Source of the DNA: CAZSNT01 sp964607765
GTDB lineage: Bacteria; Verrucomicrobiota; Lentisphaeria; Oligosphaerales; JABHEG01
NCBI GenBank assembly: GCA_964607765.1
Contig: CAZSNT010000052.1
Coordinates: 1-54,962, forward strand
DNA length: 54,962 bases
Direction of reading: 5' to 3'
Position numbers and translations under genes: made by a program. Positions 26,178 to 35,964 of this stretch are shown here, in pieces (the stretch's first letter is position 1; every line of letters begins with the position of its first letter). The notes beneath the pieces are model-generated. The model was given only the letters and a program-made list of their open reading frames with translations, was not told the DNA's origin and ran no database searches.

Positions 26178-26864
26178 TCATCCTGTCGCTCCGTCACATC
26201 CCATGCCGCGGCTGGCCGCTGCCAGCTCGTGCCATGTCGCCACCGGAACGTGCCGCGGCAGTTCCCTCGGCACAGGATGCGCCGGGTTGTCGAGCAGAAT
26301 GACCGGGCAGCCTGCGGCCAGAGCCGCCTGCACGCCCGGCCGACTGTCCTCGAAGACAACCGCCGCCCCCGGGGCGACACCGAACCGCGCCAGCGCCACA
26401 TGCAGCATTTCGGGATCCGGTTTGCGCCGTACAACATCCTCAATGGTGACAACGACGTCGAAGACCCCGGTCATGCCCAGGTCAGCCAGCACGCCGTCCA
26501 CAAAGTGGCGTGGCGAATTGCTGGCCAACGCAAGCGGCATGCGCCCCTGCCAATACTCGAGGAACGCGCGAGCGCCGGGGAAGAGCACGGCCTGAAAGTC
26601 GCGGTACAGATACTCGAACTTGAGTTCAACCATGCGGTCCGGCACGAGCGTCAGACCGTGCCGGCGTGCCAGCTCCCGGGAGTGATCGCGCGTCGTGCTG
26701 CCGGTGAACTCACGCCGTTCCGCCGCGGTCGGGCGATGCCCGGTCAGATCGACCATGGCCTGACAGAACGCTTCGACGTGATGACGCTCAGAATCGATCA
26801 GCGTGCCGTCCAGATCGAAGATGAACACGGCAGCGTGCCGCAGGGATGAACGGACGTCTAACAT
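26178..26864 (-). CDS. HAD-superfamily hydrolase, beta-phosphoglucomutase-like (228 aa)
   Basis: HAD subfamily IA. Motif I is FDLDGTLIDS (D17, D19), motif II is ALASNSPRHFVD, motif III Lys is in RRKPDPEMLHVAL, and motif IV is VVFEDSRPGVQAALAAGC. The helical cap with the EFTG substrate-binding segment resembles phosphoglycolate phosphatase/beta-phosphoglucomutase-type enzymes. Start is ATG 26864; the ribosome-binding site is weak. Substrate probably a small phosphosugar (inference). Confidence 0.9.
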   Translation of the reverse strand: MLDVRSSLRHAAVFIFDLDGTLIDSERHHVEAFCQAMVDLTGHRPTAAERREFTGSTTRDHSRELARRHGLTLVPDRMVELKFEYLYRDFQAVLFPGARAFLEYWQGRMPLALASNSPRHFVDGVLADLGMTGVFDVVVTIEDVVRRKPDPEMLHVALARFGVAPGAAVVFEDSRPGVQAALAAGCPVILLDNPAHPVPRELPRHVPVATWHELAAASRGMGCDGATG

Positions 26865-27027
26865 GGAATGCCGTCAGAATAAGGGTCTGGAAGCCGCTGC
26901 ACGTGGCCGTGGGGGTCGTTTCTGCGGCTTAACTTAACGCCATTCACGTCTGGATGGCAATGCCTTGGAATGCTGGAGTGCTGGAATGCCGGGGTGCCGG
27001 CGGATGCCGGAACGCTCGAACACATGA

Positions 27028-27063
27028 TGTCCGTTAAGTCCGTTGTGTCCGTTATGTCCGTTC
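27028..27063. repeat. Nonamer tandem repeat (TGTCCGTTA)
   Basis: Four 9-bp units (tgtccgtta, agtccgttg, tgtccgtta, tgtccgttc) in the 203-bp spacer after the GHL10 gene stop. No gene or convincing terminator is seen in this spacer. Confidence 0.85.
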
Positions 27064-27067
27064 GCCC

Positions 27068-29974
27068 TCACCGCCGCGCCAGCCACTTGATCGAGTTGAC
27101 TACGAGTGCGAACTCCGCAGGCGAGGGTTCGACATCCTTGTCGCCTTGCCCGATCCCGATTCCGAGTCCGCAAGCCACATACCTGCCTTTGCCGCTCTGC
27201 CCCACCGCAACGACCGGCACGCCGTTCTCGGTCGTCGCGATGGGTGCCCCCTGCTTGCCGGGCTGCAGCGACACGCGATCGACAAACGTCGATTCGTGCA
27301 GTGTGCCGTCGAGGCCACGTGTCAGAGGATGTCGCACCACGGTCCGCCACGTTCGACCGGCCACGGCATCGAGGCCCCTGGCCACCTCGGGCAGGCACGG
27401 TTTATAGCCGCGGAGACCGACCAGCGCGTGGGTCACCAGAAGCCCGCCGCCGTTCTTCACGTAGTCCGCCAGACGCCGCGCCGTATCGTCGCTGCGGAAC
27501 AGGTCGGTACGCTCGCGCGGCTGCGGGAGGATGACGACCTGACAGGCAGCGAGCGAGCCCGGCTCGAGGTTGTGCAGCGCCGCCGCGTCGACTCCCGACG
27601 CCCCGACCAGCTTTGTGAGTAGAGGCGCCGAGCCATAGGCGTTGTTGGCCCAGACGCCGACGGTTATCCCGCCCGTGTTCCGGAACCGGGGCGCGCCGGA
27701 CTGCGCGGACAGCTGTCTGGCCTCCTCGCTGCCGACTACGCGAATGGGCCCGCTTCGTGCGAGCAGCGGCCTGGCGCGCTGATCGCCCTCCCGCTCAACG
27801 TACCCGGTCAACTCCACCCTGTACCGGCCGGGAACTGCCGGGGTGAAGGTGCAGGCCACGCCGGCGGAAGCCTCTGAGGAAGCCAGCCGCCGCCCGTCAT
27901 CGATGAGCACGCCGTCGCGACTGATCTGAATCCGGGCCTGCAGCCGGCGCAGGCGCTGCGGCGCGAACGTGGCCGTGACCTGCAGCGGCTCGCCTGCCCG
28001 GTAGCAACCGGGAAGGTCCTTGCGCGGGGGAGGCAGGAGGAACTTCACACGCGGCGAGTGGTGCGGCAGCAGCCCGGCTTTGCCGCGGGTCACGCCCTTC
28101 GACAGGTAGGGCAGGATGGTCTCGGCCAGGCGCACGCCGTACTGGAAACAGATGAAACCGTCCGCGCCGAGCTCGCGGGTTGTGTGGATCTGTCGGGCCG
28201 TGGTCACCGCGCCGTCGTGCTGCCAGGTGCCCAGCCCGCAGTACAACGGTACGCGCCCGGCCAACGCCGTGGTCTGCTTGCCCAGTATGTCCCGGAGCCA
28301 CGTGTTGGAGCGGTTGTAGTTCATCGGACAGATGAAGTCCAGCCAGCCCTGCCTGCACCAGTGCAGTGCGGACTGCGCAATGGTCTGTGGCGACATGTCC
28401 CAGTTGCCGAACACGGCAGCGGAGACGCTGATGTCCGGGCGCAGCGCATGCGCCTGCTCGTAGACGGTTTTCACCAAGCGATCGATGTTGCCGCGCCGCC
28501 ACTGGTTGTAACGCTCACGCAGAGCGCCGCGGTAACAGTCCTCCGGCCAGTTGGGAACGGGCGCGCCATACGAGGCCTCGAACGCGCGCCGCGCGCTGTC
28601 ACTGAAGTCGCAACGGGCGTTCGGATAGCGGATGTAGTCGAGGTGGATCCCATCCACTTTGTACTTCTGCACAACCTCGAGCAGCGCGTTGAGCTCGAGC
28701 AGGAAATTCTCGCGGATGTGGGGCGCGAGGAAATCGCTGGGCTTGCCGTCCACGTGAACCTGCGTGCGTCCGGCTGCCCTGAACGTGTCGCGAACGCTCT
28801 TGGGTGTGTGGTGGCCCATGTTCCAGTTGACCTTCCACACGTGCATCTCAACGCCGTACTTCCTGCACGCTCTCAGGCACTTGGCGATCTGGTCCCCTTC
28901 CTCGGCGACACGCGGATGCACAGGCAGCACCTTGCTCGGGTAATCCGCGACCGCACCCCAGAGCATGTTGGGGAAGATCGCGTTGAACCCATGGGCCGCC
29001 AGCACGCGGATCGTCTTGTCCCAGCCCCACCCCTCGATGCCGTACGCCGAGTGGATCCACACGCCGCGCAGCTCCCCGATCCGAGCCGTGCCGCCGAGCA
29101 GGTAGGAATCGCTGGCGTATCGCGCCGCGCGGTTCGCGGCCTCGAGCGCCTGAACATAAGCGCCACCGGACAGCAGCGACGCGGCGCGCGCGCGTTCCGT
29201 GACCGCTCGCGAACGGGCCTGGCGGGCAGCCGTGGCCCCGTTTGCAGCAGCCCCGGCCGTTCTGCCCAGCGCCGTGTCAACGTCGTTGAGCAAATGCCGC
29301 ACTGTTGCTGGCCATACGCTGGGGACGAATCTGCCGAGAACAGAGAGCATGAACTGGTCCGCGGCGGTCAGGTCGTGCTCCAGAAGCACGTGAGAGAAAC
29401 ACAGGCCGTTGTTGTGGACTGTGGCGGCAATCAGGCGTGTGTTCGCATCGTCCTGCCCCACCCAGGTCCCGGCAACGCGCGCGTCCGTGCCGGGCGCGAG
29501 GCGCGGCTCGTTGATGTTCCAGGAACGCTGCCCCATGAACGCCGGAGCTCCCGGCAGCGCACCGCGAGCAAACCGCACGCCGCCGAGCGGCGGCATGTCG
29601 GCCGAGCCGCGGTACTGGACAGACGCCACACCGACGAGCCTCAACAGCCGGGGTTCGGTGGAATAGCACAGCATGATCTTGCCGCCGGAAGCCACAAAAC
29701 TCTCCGTGGCAGCGACAACGTGCGGCGGCACTGACGAGTTGTGCGGAAAGACTGCGAGGCGGTAAGTCGAGAGTTTGCCGGGAGTGACATCGACATCGTC
29801 CAGCGTGTCCGCCTCGATGCCGAGAGCGGCGATGCGCCGCCGAACGGTGTCCACGAACTTGTCCGTCACTTTCTGCGCGTCCTGCTGCGTGCCGCCGCGC
29901 TGGCGTATCAGGACAATGTCTGCGGCACGCGTCACGCAGCAACAGAGCAGAACGACCAAGCCGAAACGGTGCAT
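27068..29974 (-). CDS. GHL10-type glycoside hydrolase with GATase-like ends (968 aa)
   Basis: An exported glycosidase-like protein. ATG 29974 follows AGGGAG and starts a signal peptide (MHRFGLVVLLCCCVTRAA). Residues about 20-200 form an N-terminal GATase-like Rossmann domain. The central domain is GHL10/DUF187 (ELRGVWIHSAYGIEGWGWDKTIRVLAAHGFNAIFPN; VDGIHLDYIRYPN; FICPMNYNRSNTWL; GADGFICFQYG). A beta-sandwich linker and a C-terminal ThuA/GATase-like domain (GGITVGVWANNAYGS...VKNGGGLLVTHALVG...NSIKWLARR) follow. Probably acts on peptidoglycan-like or complex glycans (family-level inference). Confidence 0.88.
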   Translation of the reverse strand: MHRFGLVVLLCCCVTRAADIVLIRQRGGTQQDAQKVTDKFVDTVRRRIAALGIEADTLDDVDVTPGKLSTYRLAVFPHNSSVPPHVVAATESFVASGGKIMLCYSTEPRLLRLVGVASVQYRGSADMPPLGGVRFARGALPGAPAFMGQRSWNINEPRLAPGTDARVAGTWVGQDDANTRLIAATVHNNGLCFSHVLLEHDLTAADQFMLSVLGRFVPSVWPATVRHLLNDVDTALGRTAGAAANGATAARQARSRAVTERARAASLLSGGAYVQALEAANRAARYASDSYLLGGTARIGELRGVWIHSAYGIEGWGWDKTIRVLAAHGFNAIFPNMLWGAVADYPSKVLPVHPRVAEEGDQIAKCLRACRKYGVEMHVWKVNWNMGHHTPKSVRDTFRAAGRTQVHVDGKPSDFLAPHIRENFLLELNALLEVVQKYKVDGIHLDYIRYPNARCDFSDSARRAFEASYGAPVPNWPEDCYRGALRERYNQWRRGNIDRLVKTVYEQAHALRPDISVSAAVFGNWDMSPQTIAQSALHWCRQGWLDFICPMNYNRSNTWLRDILGKQTTALAGRVPLYCGLGTWQHDGAVTTARQIHTTRELGADGFICFQYGVRLAETILPYLSKGVTRGKAGLLPHHSPRVKFLLPPPRKDLPGCYRAGEPLQVTATFAPQRLRRLQARIQISRDGVLIDDGRRLASSEASAGVACTFTPAVPGRYRVELTGYVEREGDQRARPLLARSGPIRVVGSEEARQLSAQSGAPRFRNTGGITVGVWANNAYGSAPLLTKLVGASGVDAAALHNLEPGSLAACQVVILPQPRERTDLFRSDDTARRLADYVKNGGGLLVTHALVGLRGYKPCLPEVARGLDAVAGRTWRTVVRHPLTRGLDGTLHESTFVDRVSLQPGKQGAPIATTENGVPVVAVGQSGKGRYVACGLGIGIGQGDKDVEPSPAEFALVVNSIKWLARR

Positions 29975-30147
29975 CGGGACACTCCCTGCAAGTCCGGAAA
30001 ACACGCCCCCAAAGGCGCCCGTACGATCAACTGCAAGCCGGTAAGCTGATTGTGCGGTGCCTGAAAGTCAAGGGACGGGGCGCTGTCGAGCCGCCGTGAA
30101 GCGGGATGACTCGGCAGCGCCCTGCTCGGGCTGGGATATGTCAGCGA

Positions 30148-33100
30148 TCAGCGGCCGTAGGAGAGCGTGAGTCCTTCTCGACTCGCGGTCCGGATCCAGT
30201 AGCCACGGCCGCGCTCGAGCGTGCCGTCCCGCCGCAGAGACCGGTAACGCTGTGCAGTGGCGTCCCAGTACCAAATGGGGGCCCTGATCTGGTCGGTGTT
30301 TGACAGCGTGCTCAGCGGGATGTCCGCGGGCGGGGCAATCTGGTTCCATCCGCGGGCCAGCACGATGGTGCCCTGTTCAGACGTCCCGCTCGGCAGACGC
30401 ACGCTCACCGTCGTCTGTTCACCCGTGGCATTGTGAACCCAGAATGCTCTGCCAATGAGGTCTGCCGGAGGCGTGTCACTGTACGCCCGGCGGGCCGGAT
30501 CCCACACCCACAGCGGCGCATGGTTTGAGAGACCGTCCACGCCGTCCGCATTCTCCGGTACGGAGAGGAAATTCCAGCCCGGTTCCAACACCAACTCGAG
30601 CGTCTCGCCCTGCGCGACACCGTCGAAGAGGAAATCCGAGTTCGGGATCACCGGCATGTCGATCGGCTCGCTGTAGAGGTACGCACCGTCAGGCACCGAC
30701 ACACCGAGCGCAGCACGCAGTTGCGCCAAGGCTGCCTGCTGGCTGCCGCTCAGACTCTGACCAACTGCTGCGAAGACGCTCGCATAGCTGTAGACAATCG
30801 CGCCGTCGAACTCACCGTACTGCATCATCAGGTCGAGAACGGCGGCCTCGTCTGCGGCCCCGCCGGCCATGAAGCGCCGCAACTCCGCAGCGACCTCTGT
30901 CCGTCGGTCAACGATGGCCTGCAGATCGGTCCTCTGGATGTCCACGAGATCCGTCACGAGCTGTGCCTGGTCAGCGTCCAGCGCGGCGAGGAACGCGGCA
31001 CCGTTCTCGGCAGTCAGATTCGAGTCAATGGTATAGTCGGGATTGCCCATGGCCGGCGCGTCTTTCAGATAGAACGATCCGAAGTAGGTCCCCTGACGCT
31101 CGGGGCAGAAATAGACATCCGCATCCACCGAGCCGGCGTACCAACTGAAGATATCGCCGGCGTAGGTCATGACAGCGACGTGCACGTCGTGGGTGTAGTC
31201 TCTCGGATCCAGCTGATCCGCCACGTCGGGCCACGAGGTCATTCCCTGGCCGACCATCGCGTCCAGGTACTCGCGTTGACTCGCGGTCAGGGAGCTGATG
31301 ATGCCGCCCATCACCTGCGCCCGTTCGTAGCTGATCGCACCGTCGAGCTGATAGAGCTGTGCCGAGTATGCCAGCACGGCGTCCAGATCCAAGCCGGTGG
31401 CGCCGACGGGCAGGTCGTTCTCCAACAGGCGCCGGAACGCGTCCATCAGCACAAAGCGGTCATAGGCGTACTGGTTGATGCTGTCCACCTGATTCTCCGC
31501 CAGCGCGACAAGCTCGGCGGTCTGGCTGTCGCTCAGCACGGACAGCACGTTGTTGGCGGCGCGAGTCAGGAAATCGGTGTTGTGTCCCATGCCGCTGGGG
31601 TCATTGTCGCGCAGGTACTGGAAACCCCAGAAATCAGCGACTTTGCCGGGCGGAAAGAACGAGTCGGCGCCCAACGAGCCGGTGAGGAAGGCGAGTGCGT
31701 CGAAGGCAATGGTGTTCCTCTGCGCCTCGTCCGAGAGTGTCTGCTCGATGGTCATCCCGCCGTTGGGGCCGGCACCGCCGCCACCGCCATCGCCGCCCGT
31801 GACCGTGCCGCTGATGGTGAAGTCGAAGGGGTTCTCGTCGCTGTCGTTGCTGACAATGGACAAGGCCCCGCCGTACGTTCCTGCTTCGGCCGCCTCAAGC
31901 TGGACAGTGAACGTTGTCGAGGCCCCGGCCGCGACGTTGTTGGTGCCGAAGCCCGAGGTGACCTCGAACCCGGCAGGCGCAGAGATCGGAGGCGTCAGCG
32001 TCAGTTCACCGTCACCCGCATTGCGGATGGTGAAGACGATGTCCACGGGCACAGCCTCAGGAGTGCTGCCGAAGTCGACGCTTCCCGTGCCTTCCTGAAC
32101 ATCGACCGCGTCGACCGACACCTCGATCTCCGGGGCAGTGTTGTCGACGACGGAGACGTCCGTGTCACGGACAGCGCGAACATAGTTGAGGATCCTGACC
32201 GCATCGCCCTGCGGCCCGTGCCCATATGAGTAGTTGGTGCCGTTGTCGCGCTTGGGATCGCTGCGCTGACAGCCGGCGCCGTGCACGTCGGTCCAGGCGT
32301 AGTTCCAGTATCCCAGGCCTCGCCCGAAGCAGACGTAAGCGCCCCAGTCGCCTGTGCCGCGGGTGTTGCCGTGGGTCGTGCCGGTCCAGTAGAACGGGTA
32401 ATCTGCAACGCCCCCCTCATTGGTGATCCGGGTGCAGGACAGAGCCGGATCGATGGCCGCCGAACCGGTGGTGTCCGGGGACCGCGTGTAATCGATGATG
32501 CTCTGCAGTTCCTTGGCGTTGGGCAGCCGCCAGTCGGTGTGCCCGCCGGTCGTGAGAGATTCGGCGTAGGCCAGAGCATCTTGCCAGTTCATGCCGGAGC
32601 CGCTGTCTGCCTGCGTCCACATCAGCCCGGTGGCGTTGTCCGTGACAGTGCCGTCGCCGTTGTCAGCGAAGTCGTTGACGCCGTAGTCCGTGTTGCCGCG
32701 GCAGCAGATGACGTAGTAGTTCTTGTAGTTGGTGGGATAGCCCTTGATGCGACCGTCCGCGAGGTTCAGGCCGAACATCGTCTGGTTGCCGCCCATGGTG
32801 GTGCTGACGTAGAGCGTGCTGGAGGCGTATTGGGCGTCGATGATGCGTTCACCGGCAGACGTGTCACCCCAGCCGAACGCGAAGGTGTCAGGATCGATGT
32901 ACGGGGTCAACCCGGAGGGATCCGTGCCGTTGTAGCCGCTGGGATCGGTGCCGCGGAAATCCATCAGGGAGTAGAGCTCTTTGATGGAGGGCACACGCCA
33001 ATCGCTATGGCCTCCGTAGTTGGCGGCGTTGAGGGTGGCGACGTGAGTGTCGAGCTGGGACCAGTAGAGCTTGTCCGACGCATCAATGTCGCCGTCCCCG

Positions 33101-35010
33101 TCCGTGTCGGCAGTCTGTTGCCAAGTCAGCCCGGTGACGTTGTCTTTGACCGTCAGGCCGTCCGCGCTGAGCGTGTAGCTGGCCTGGTTGCCGCTGTACG
33201 AGGCGTCCTGGCCATAGAACGCGGCGCCAACGGCGGGCGCGGAGATGACGCTGCTGTCGCTGTAGAACGTGTTCTGACTGGTGTCGACGATGGCGTAGGA
33301 GCCGGCCGATCCGCTGCCGGCACCCCCGTCAGCCGAGCCGTCGTCAGTGTCCGCGTCGTCCAAGTCCGTGCCGTCGAAGCCGGCGTAATCCACGCCGTAA
33401 CGCTCGCAACGGAAGACGTTGCCGCTGGCGGTGTGCTCCCACACGGTCTGGCCTGCCGCTGTGACCTCGAAGAAGCGGGCGCTGGGCCCGTCACAGATCA
33501 GCGTGTTGCCGTTGGGCAGGCGTTGGGCGCCGGAGATGTTCGTGGCGTAGAAATCGGCAGGCGTGTCGGCGACGTAGGTCCAAGCCGGCGCGGTGGGCCC
33601 AAAGGCAGAGCCGGCTGTCAGGTTGTAGGAACCGTCAGCATTGACGGGCGGCACGATCTCGTCGACAGAGGAGTAGTTGCCGCCGCTTCGGCCGCCGCCG
33701 TTGTTGAAAACGAGGATGTTGCCGGAATCGAGCCACTTGGCGTCGTGCTGAACAAAGAGCTGCTGGTCGGCGGCAGTGCCGGCATCGTAGGCCTGCGGAT
33801 TGCCCCAGCGATAGAGCAGATCACCGGCCGGCCCGGCAGCTTCCGCGGTGGTCGTGCTGTGATCGATCACCCAGATCTCGCTGAAATTGCGGACGGAAAG
33901 CAGGATCTGGTCGAGCTCGGCATTGTAGTCGATGGAATTGACGTGGTGCCAGTCAGCGCTGCCGTTCGAAGCGTAATTGAGGTCGATCTTGCCCGAGTGA
34001 TCGGAGACCACGCCATAGTTGGGTTTGCCGGCGTCGTAGTCCTGGACCAGATGATCCCAGGCGTGCCACTCCCAGACAATGGTCCCGCCGGAGGAGCCGG
34101 AGGGCTGGACCTCGATCACCGTGTCCGGCCAAAGCTCGCCGCTGGTGAGCAGGCCAGGGTTACGCCCTGCGGCCAGGCACTCGGCCTCAGTCTTGAGTTC
34201 CCAGGCAATGAGCAGGATGTTGCCGTTGGGGAGGACTTCCACGTCGTGGTGGGAGCGGAATGTGGCGGAACTGTAATCGAACTCCCAGACCAGGTTGCCG
34301 TCCCAGTCGTATTGTTCGAGCCGTCCGCCGGCGCCGCCCACACTGAAATGGGTCGACATGTCATTGGCCGTGCGCAGGAGTGTGCCATTCTCCAGCAGAT
34401 AGGCAGCGTTGCCGGGCCGGTAGGCACTTGACCACGTGTGCACGACGTTGCCGCTGTTGTCCATCACGTGAGTATCGGTATCTCCCAGGCTGCCGAACAG
34501 GTTGTACCCCTCATACGGCGCCCCACCGCCCGTGCCGGACCCGGAGTCGTCGCTGGCAGTGATACTGAAACCGGCGGCGCTGGAGAAGGTCAGTGTGCCG
34601 TGCGGCGTGGTGAACACGATGCTCGCGGCCGCGTTCCCCACAGCTGCGGACTGCGGGATATCGAACCGTGCAGTGACCACGGTGCGTGTGCTGTGGGTGA
34701 TGGATGTGCCGCTGACCCCGCCGAGGGTGACGCTGTTCGGCATCACACCAGCCGGCGGCGGGGGCGGCGTGTCAGAATCGAGCGTGAAGCTGACTGTGAC
34801 GCCGGTCGCGCCCTGGGCGGCGGAGCTGGGGCTGACCGCCGTGATCTGGTTCGTGACCTGGCCTGCGGCGATTGCCGACCAGGCCCAGAACGCTGCCAGA
34901 AGCACAGGCCCTGGCCTGTAGTCCGGCACGCGTCCCTTGGCTGCACGGAACCAGGGCTTGGTGAATCGCGGCGGGGCGGGGGTGGCAGGATGTGTGGCTG
35001 TTGTCTGCAT
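30148..35010 (-). CDS. Giant secreted mosaic: ASST-like propeller, two DUF1566, duplicated helical domain (1620 aa)
   Basis: ATG 35010 has AGGAGA upstream; an Ala/Trp-rich TM or signal segment is at 34-48. Order of domains: an IPT/TIG-like beta domain (54-155); an arylsulfotransferase-like propeller (165-540, with YLLENGTLLRTAND, HHDVEVLPNGNILLIAWE, HHVNSIDYN, QHDAKWLDSGNILVFNNG, AQRLPNGNTLICDG); a Gly/Asp linker; two DUF1566 (Lcl C-terminal) domains (TVKDNVTGLTWQQ...HSDWRVPSIKELYSLMD and TVTDNATGLMWTQ...HTDWRLPNAKELQSIID); a choice-of-anchor-D beta domain; two tandem copies of an all-helical domain; and a C-terminal beta region with two GWN repeats (EPGWNFLSVP, ARGWNQIAPP). Probably surface-exposed. 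Role unknown. Confidence 0.82.
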   Translation of the reverse strand: MQTTATHPATPAPPRFTKPWFRAAKGRVPDYRPGPVLLAAFWAWSAIAAGQVTNQITAVSPSSAAQGATGVTVSFTLDSDTPPPPPAGVMPNSVTLGGVSGTSITHSTRTVVTARFDIPQSAAVGNAAASIVFTTPHGTLTFSSAAGFSITASDDSGSGTGGGAPYEGYNLFGSLGDTDTHVMDNSGNVVHTWSSAYRPGNAAYLLENGTLLRTANDMSTHFSVGGAGGRLEQYDWDGNLVWEFDYSSATFRSHHDVEVLPNGNILLIAWELKTEAECLAAGRNPGLLTSGELWPDTVIEVQPSGSSGGTIVWEWHAWDHLVQDYDAGKPNYGVVSDHSGKIDLNYASNGSADWHHVNSIDYNAELDQILLSVRNFSEIWVIDHSTTTAEAAGPAGDLLYRWGNPQAYDAGTAADQQLFVQHDAKWLDSGNILVFNNGGGRSGGNYSSVDEIVPPVNADGSYNLTAGSAFGPTAPAWTYVADTPADFYATNISGAQRLPNGNTLICDGPSARFFEVTAAGQTVWEHTASGNVFRCERYGVDYAGFDGTDLDDADTDDGSADGGAGSGSAGSYAIVDTSQNTFYSDSSVISAPAVGAAFYGQDASYSGNQASYTLSADGLTVKDNVTGLTWQQTADTDGDGDIDASDKLYWSQLDTHVATLNAANYGGHSDWRVPSIKELYSLMDFRGTDPSGYNGTDPSGLTPYIDPDTFAFGWGDTSAGERIIDAQYASSTLYVSTTMGGNQTMFGLNLADGRIKGYPTNYKNYYVICCRGNTDYGVNDFADNGDGTVTDNATGLMWTQADSGSGMNWQDALAYAESLTTGGHTDWRLPNAKELQSIIDYTRSPDTTGSAAIDPALSCTRITNEGGVADYPFYWTGTTHGNTRGTGDWGAYVCFGRGLGYWNYAWTDVHGAGCQRSDPKRDNGTNYSYGHGPQGDAVRILNYVRAVRDTDVSVVDNTAPEIEVSVDAVDVQEGTGSVDFGSTPEAVPVDIVFTIRNAGDGELTLTPPISAPAGFEVTSGFGTNNVAAGASTTFTVQLEAAEAGTYGGALSIVSNDSDENPFDFTISGTVTGGDGGGGGAGPNGGMTIEQTLSDEAQRNTIAFDALAFLTGSLGADSFFPPGKVADFWGFQYLRDNDPSGMGHNTDFLTRAANNVLSVLSDSQTAELVALAENQVDSINQYAYDRFVLMDAFRRLLENDLPVGATGLDLDAVLAYSAQLYQLDGAISYERAQVMGGIISSLTASQREYLDAMVGQGMTSWPDVADQLDPRDYTHDVHVAVMTYAGDIFSWYAGSVDADVYFCPERQGTYFGSFYLKDAPAMGNPDYTIDSNLTAENGAAFLAALDADQAQLVTDLVDIQRTDLQAIVDRRTEVAAELRRFMAGGAADEAAVLDLMMQYGEFDGAIVYSYASVFAAVGQSLSGSQQAALAQLRAALGVSVPDGAYLYSEPIDMPVIPNSDFLFDGVAQGETLELVLEPGWNFLSVPENADGVDGLSNHAPLWVWDPARRAYSDTPPADLIGRAFWVHNATGEQTTVSVRLPSGTSEQGTIVLARGWNQIAPPADIPLSTLSNTDQIRAPIWYWDATAQRYRSLRRDGTLERGRGYWIRTASREGLTLSYGR

Positions 35011-35250
35011 GGTCAGTCTCCTGTGCGTTCCTCGGCGCTTTACTGACCACTCTAGCCGACCCGGATTACGGAACTGGTTACACCTTCATTACAAATCGTT
35101 CATGGGAGGGGGGTCGATTGCCGGAACGCCGCTCAGCTTGGCGCTTCCCCTTTCTCGTACGGGCACAGTGCGCTATAGTGCGGAACGTGGATTCGCGCGG
35201 CTCTATGCCGTTCGGCTGGATCAGGATAACGAGCCCCAGAGGAGGCGCAG

Positions 35251-35964
35251 ATGAGCGGGATAGGACAGTGGACGATCGGAGTGGCCGGCGCGTTGCTCTG
35301 CATAGCCGGCGTCGCATCGGCCGGCAGCCAGGAGACGTTTGTCCACATCGACGTAACGGACAGCGAGCAGTATAAGGGGGACATCTCGCAGCTTTGGGAG
35401 TCGCGTCCCGAATCGGTGTCATTCCGCGACAGCAATGAAGCGCGGAAGCTCTACCTGTATCAGTGCTGCCGTCGGAGATGGCTGACCACGCCGAGCGGCG
35501 ACACTTTTGACGCGCGTGACCCGGACATGCGCGAAGCGTACCAGCGCGTGGTGGTCATCACGGACAGCCTGGGGGAGGATTACTTCCGTTGGGGCAGTCA
35601 TCGGGTACTCAACACGGCTCTCAAGCCTGAAAGAGACGACCGAGGGCGGGCGGTATTCCGTGATCTGCTGCTCAGGAACACGAACGGGACGCACACTTAC
35701 ACCAACGCGGCCGGTGCGAAAGTGACACTCGACGTCTACAGCGCGGTCCAGGCTGCCGCCATCTCCCCGCGTGAGTTCGTCAAGCACCTGCGCAGCATCA
35801 CCATGGGCATCGTGGTGGAGATTCCCATCCAGCGCTCCTGTAGGGAATGCAGAGCGAAGGGATTCCAGCGCTCCCGCTCCAAGCTCGGCAAGAAGATCCC
35901 CTGCGACGCGTGCCGGGCCGTTGGGTTCACCATCACCTACAGGCCCGTGACGGTGACTTGGTAG
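35251..35964 (+). CDS. Secreted protein with DnaJ-like double CxxC zinc site (237 aa)
   Basis: Signal peptide MSGIGQWTIGVAGALLCIAGVASA; ATG 35251 follows AGGAGG. No family recognised for the body. The C terminus has CRECRAKGF (C197, C200) and CDACRAVGF (C218, C221), the paired CxxCxxxG arrangement of DnaJ-type zinc domains or of small secreted metal-binding proteins. A TATAGT -10-like box lies at about 35174. The 3' end overlaps the convergent ANKH-like gene by 32 bp. Confidence 0.75.
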   Translation: MSGIGQWTIGVAGALLCIAGVASAGSQETFVHIDVTDSEQYKGDISQLWESRPESVSFRDSNEARKLYLYQCCRRRWLTTPSGDTFDARDPDMREAYQRVVVITDSLGEDYFRWGSHRVLNTALKPERDDRGRAVFRDLLLRNTNGTHTYTNAAGAKVTLDVYSAVQAAAISPREFVKHLRSITMGIVVEIPIQRSCRECRAKGFQRSRSKLGKKIPCDACRAVGFTITYRPVTVTW

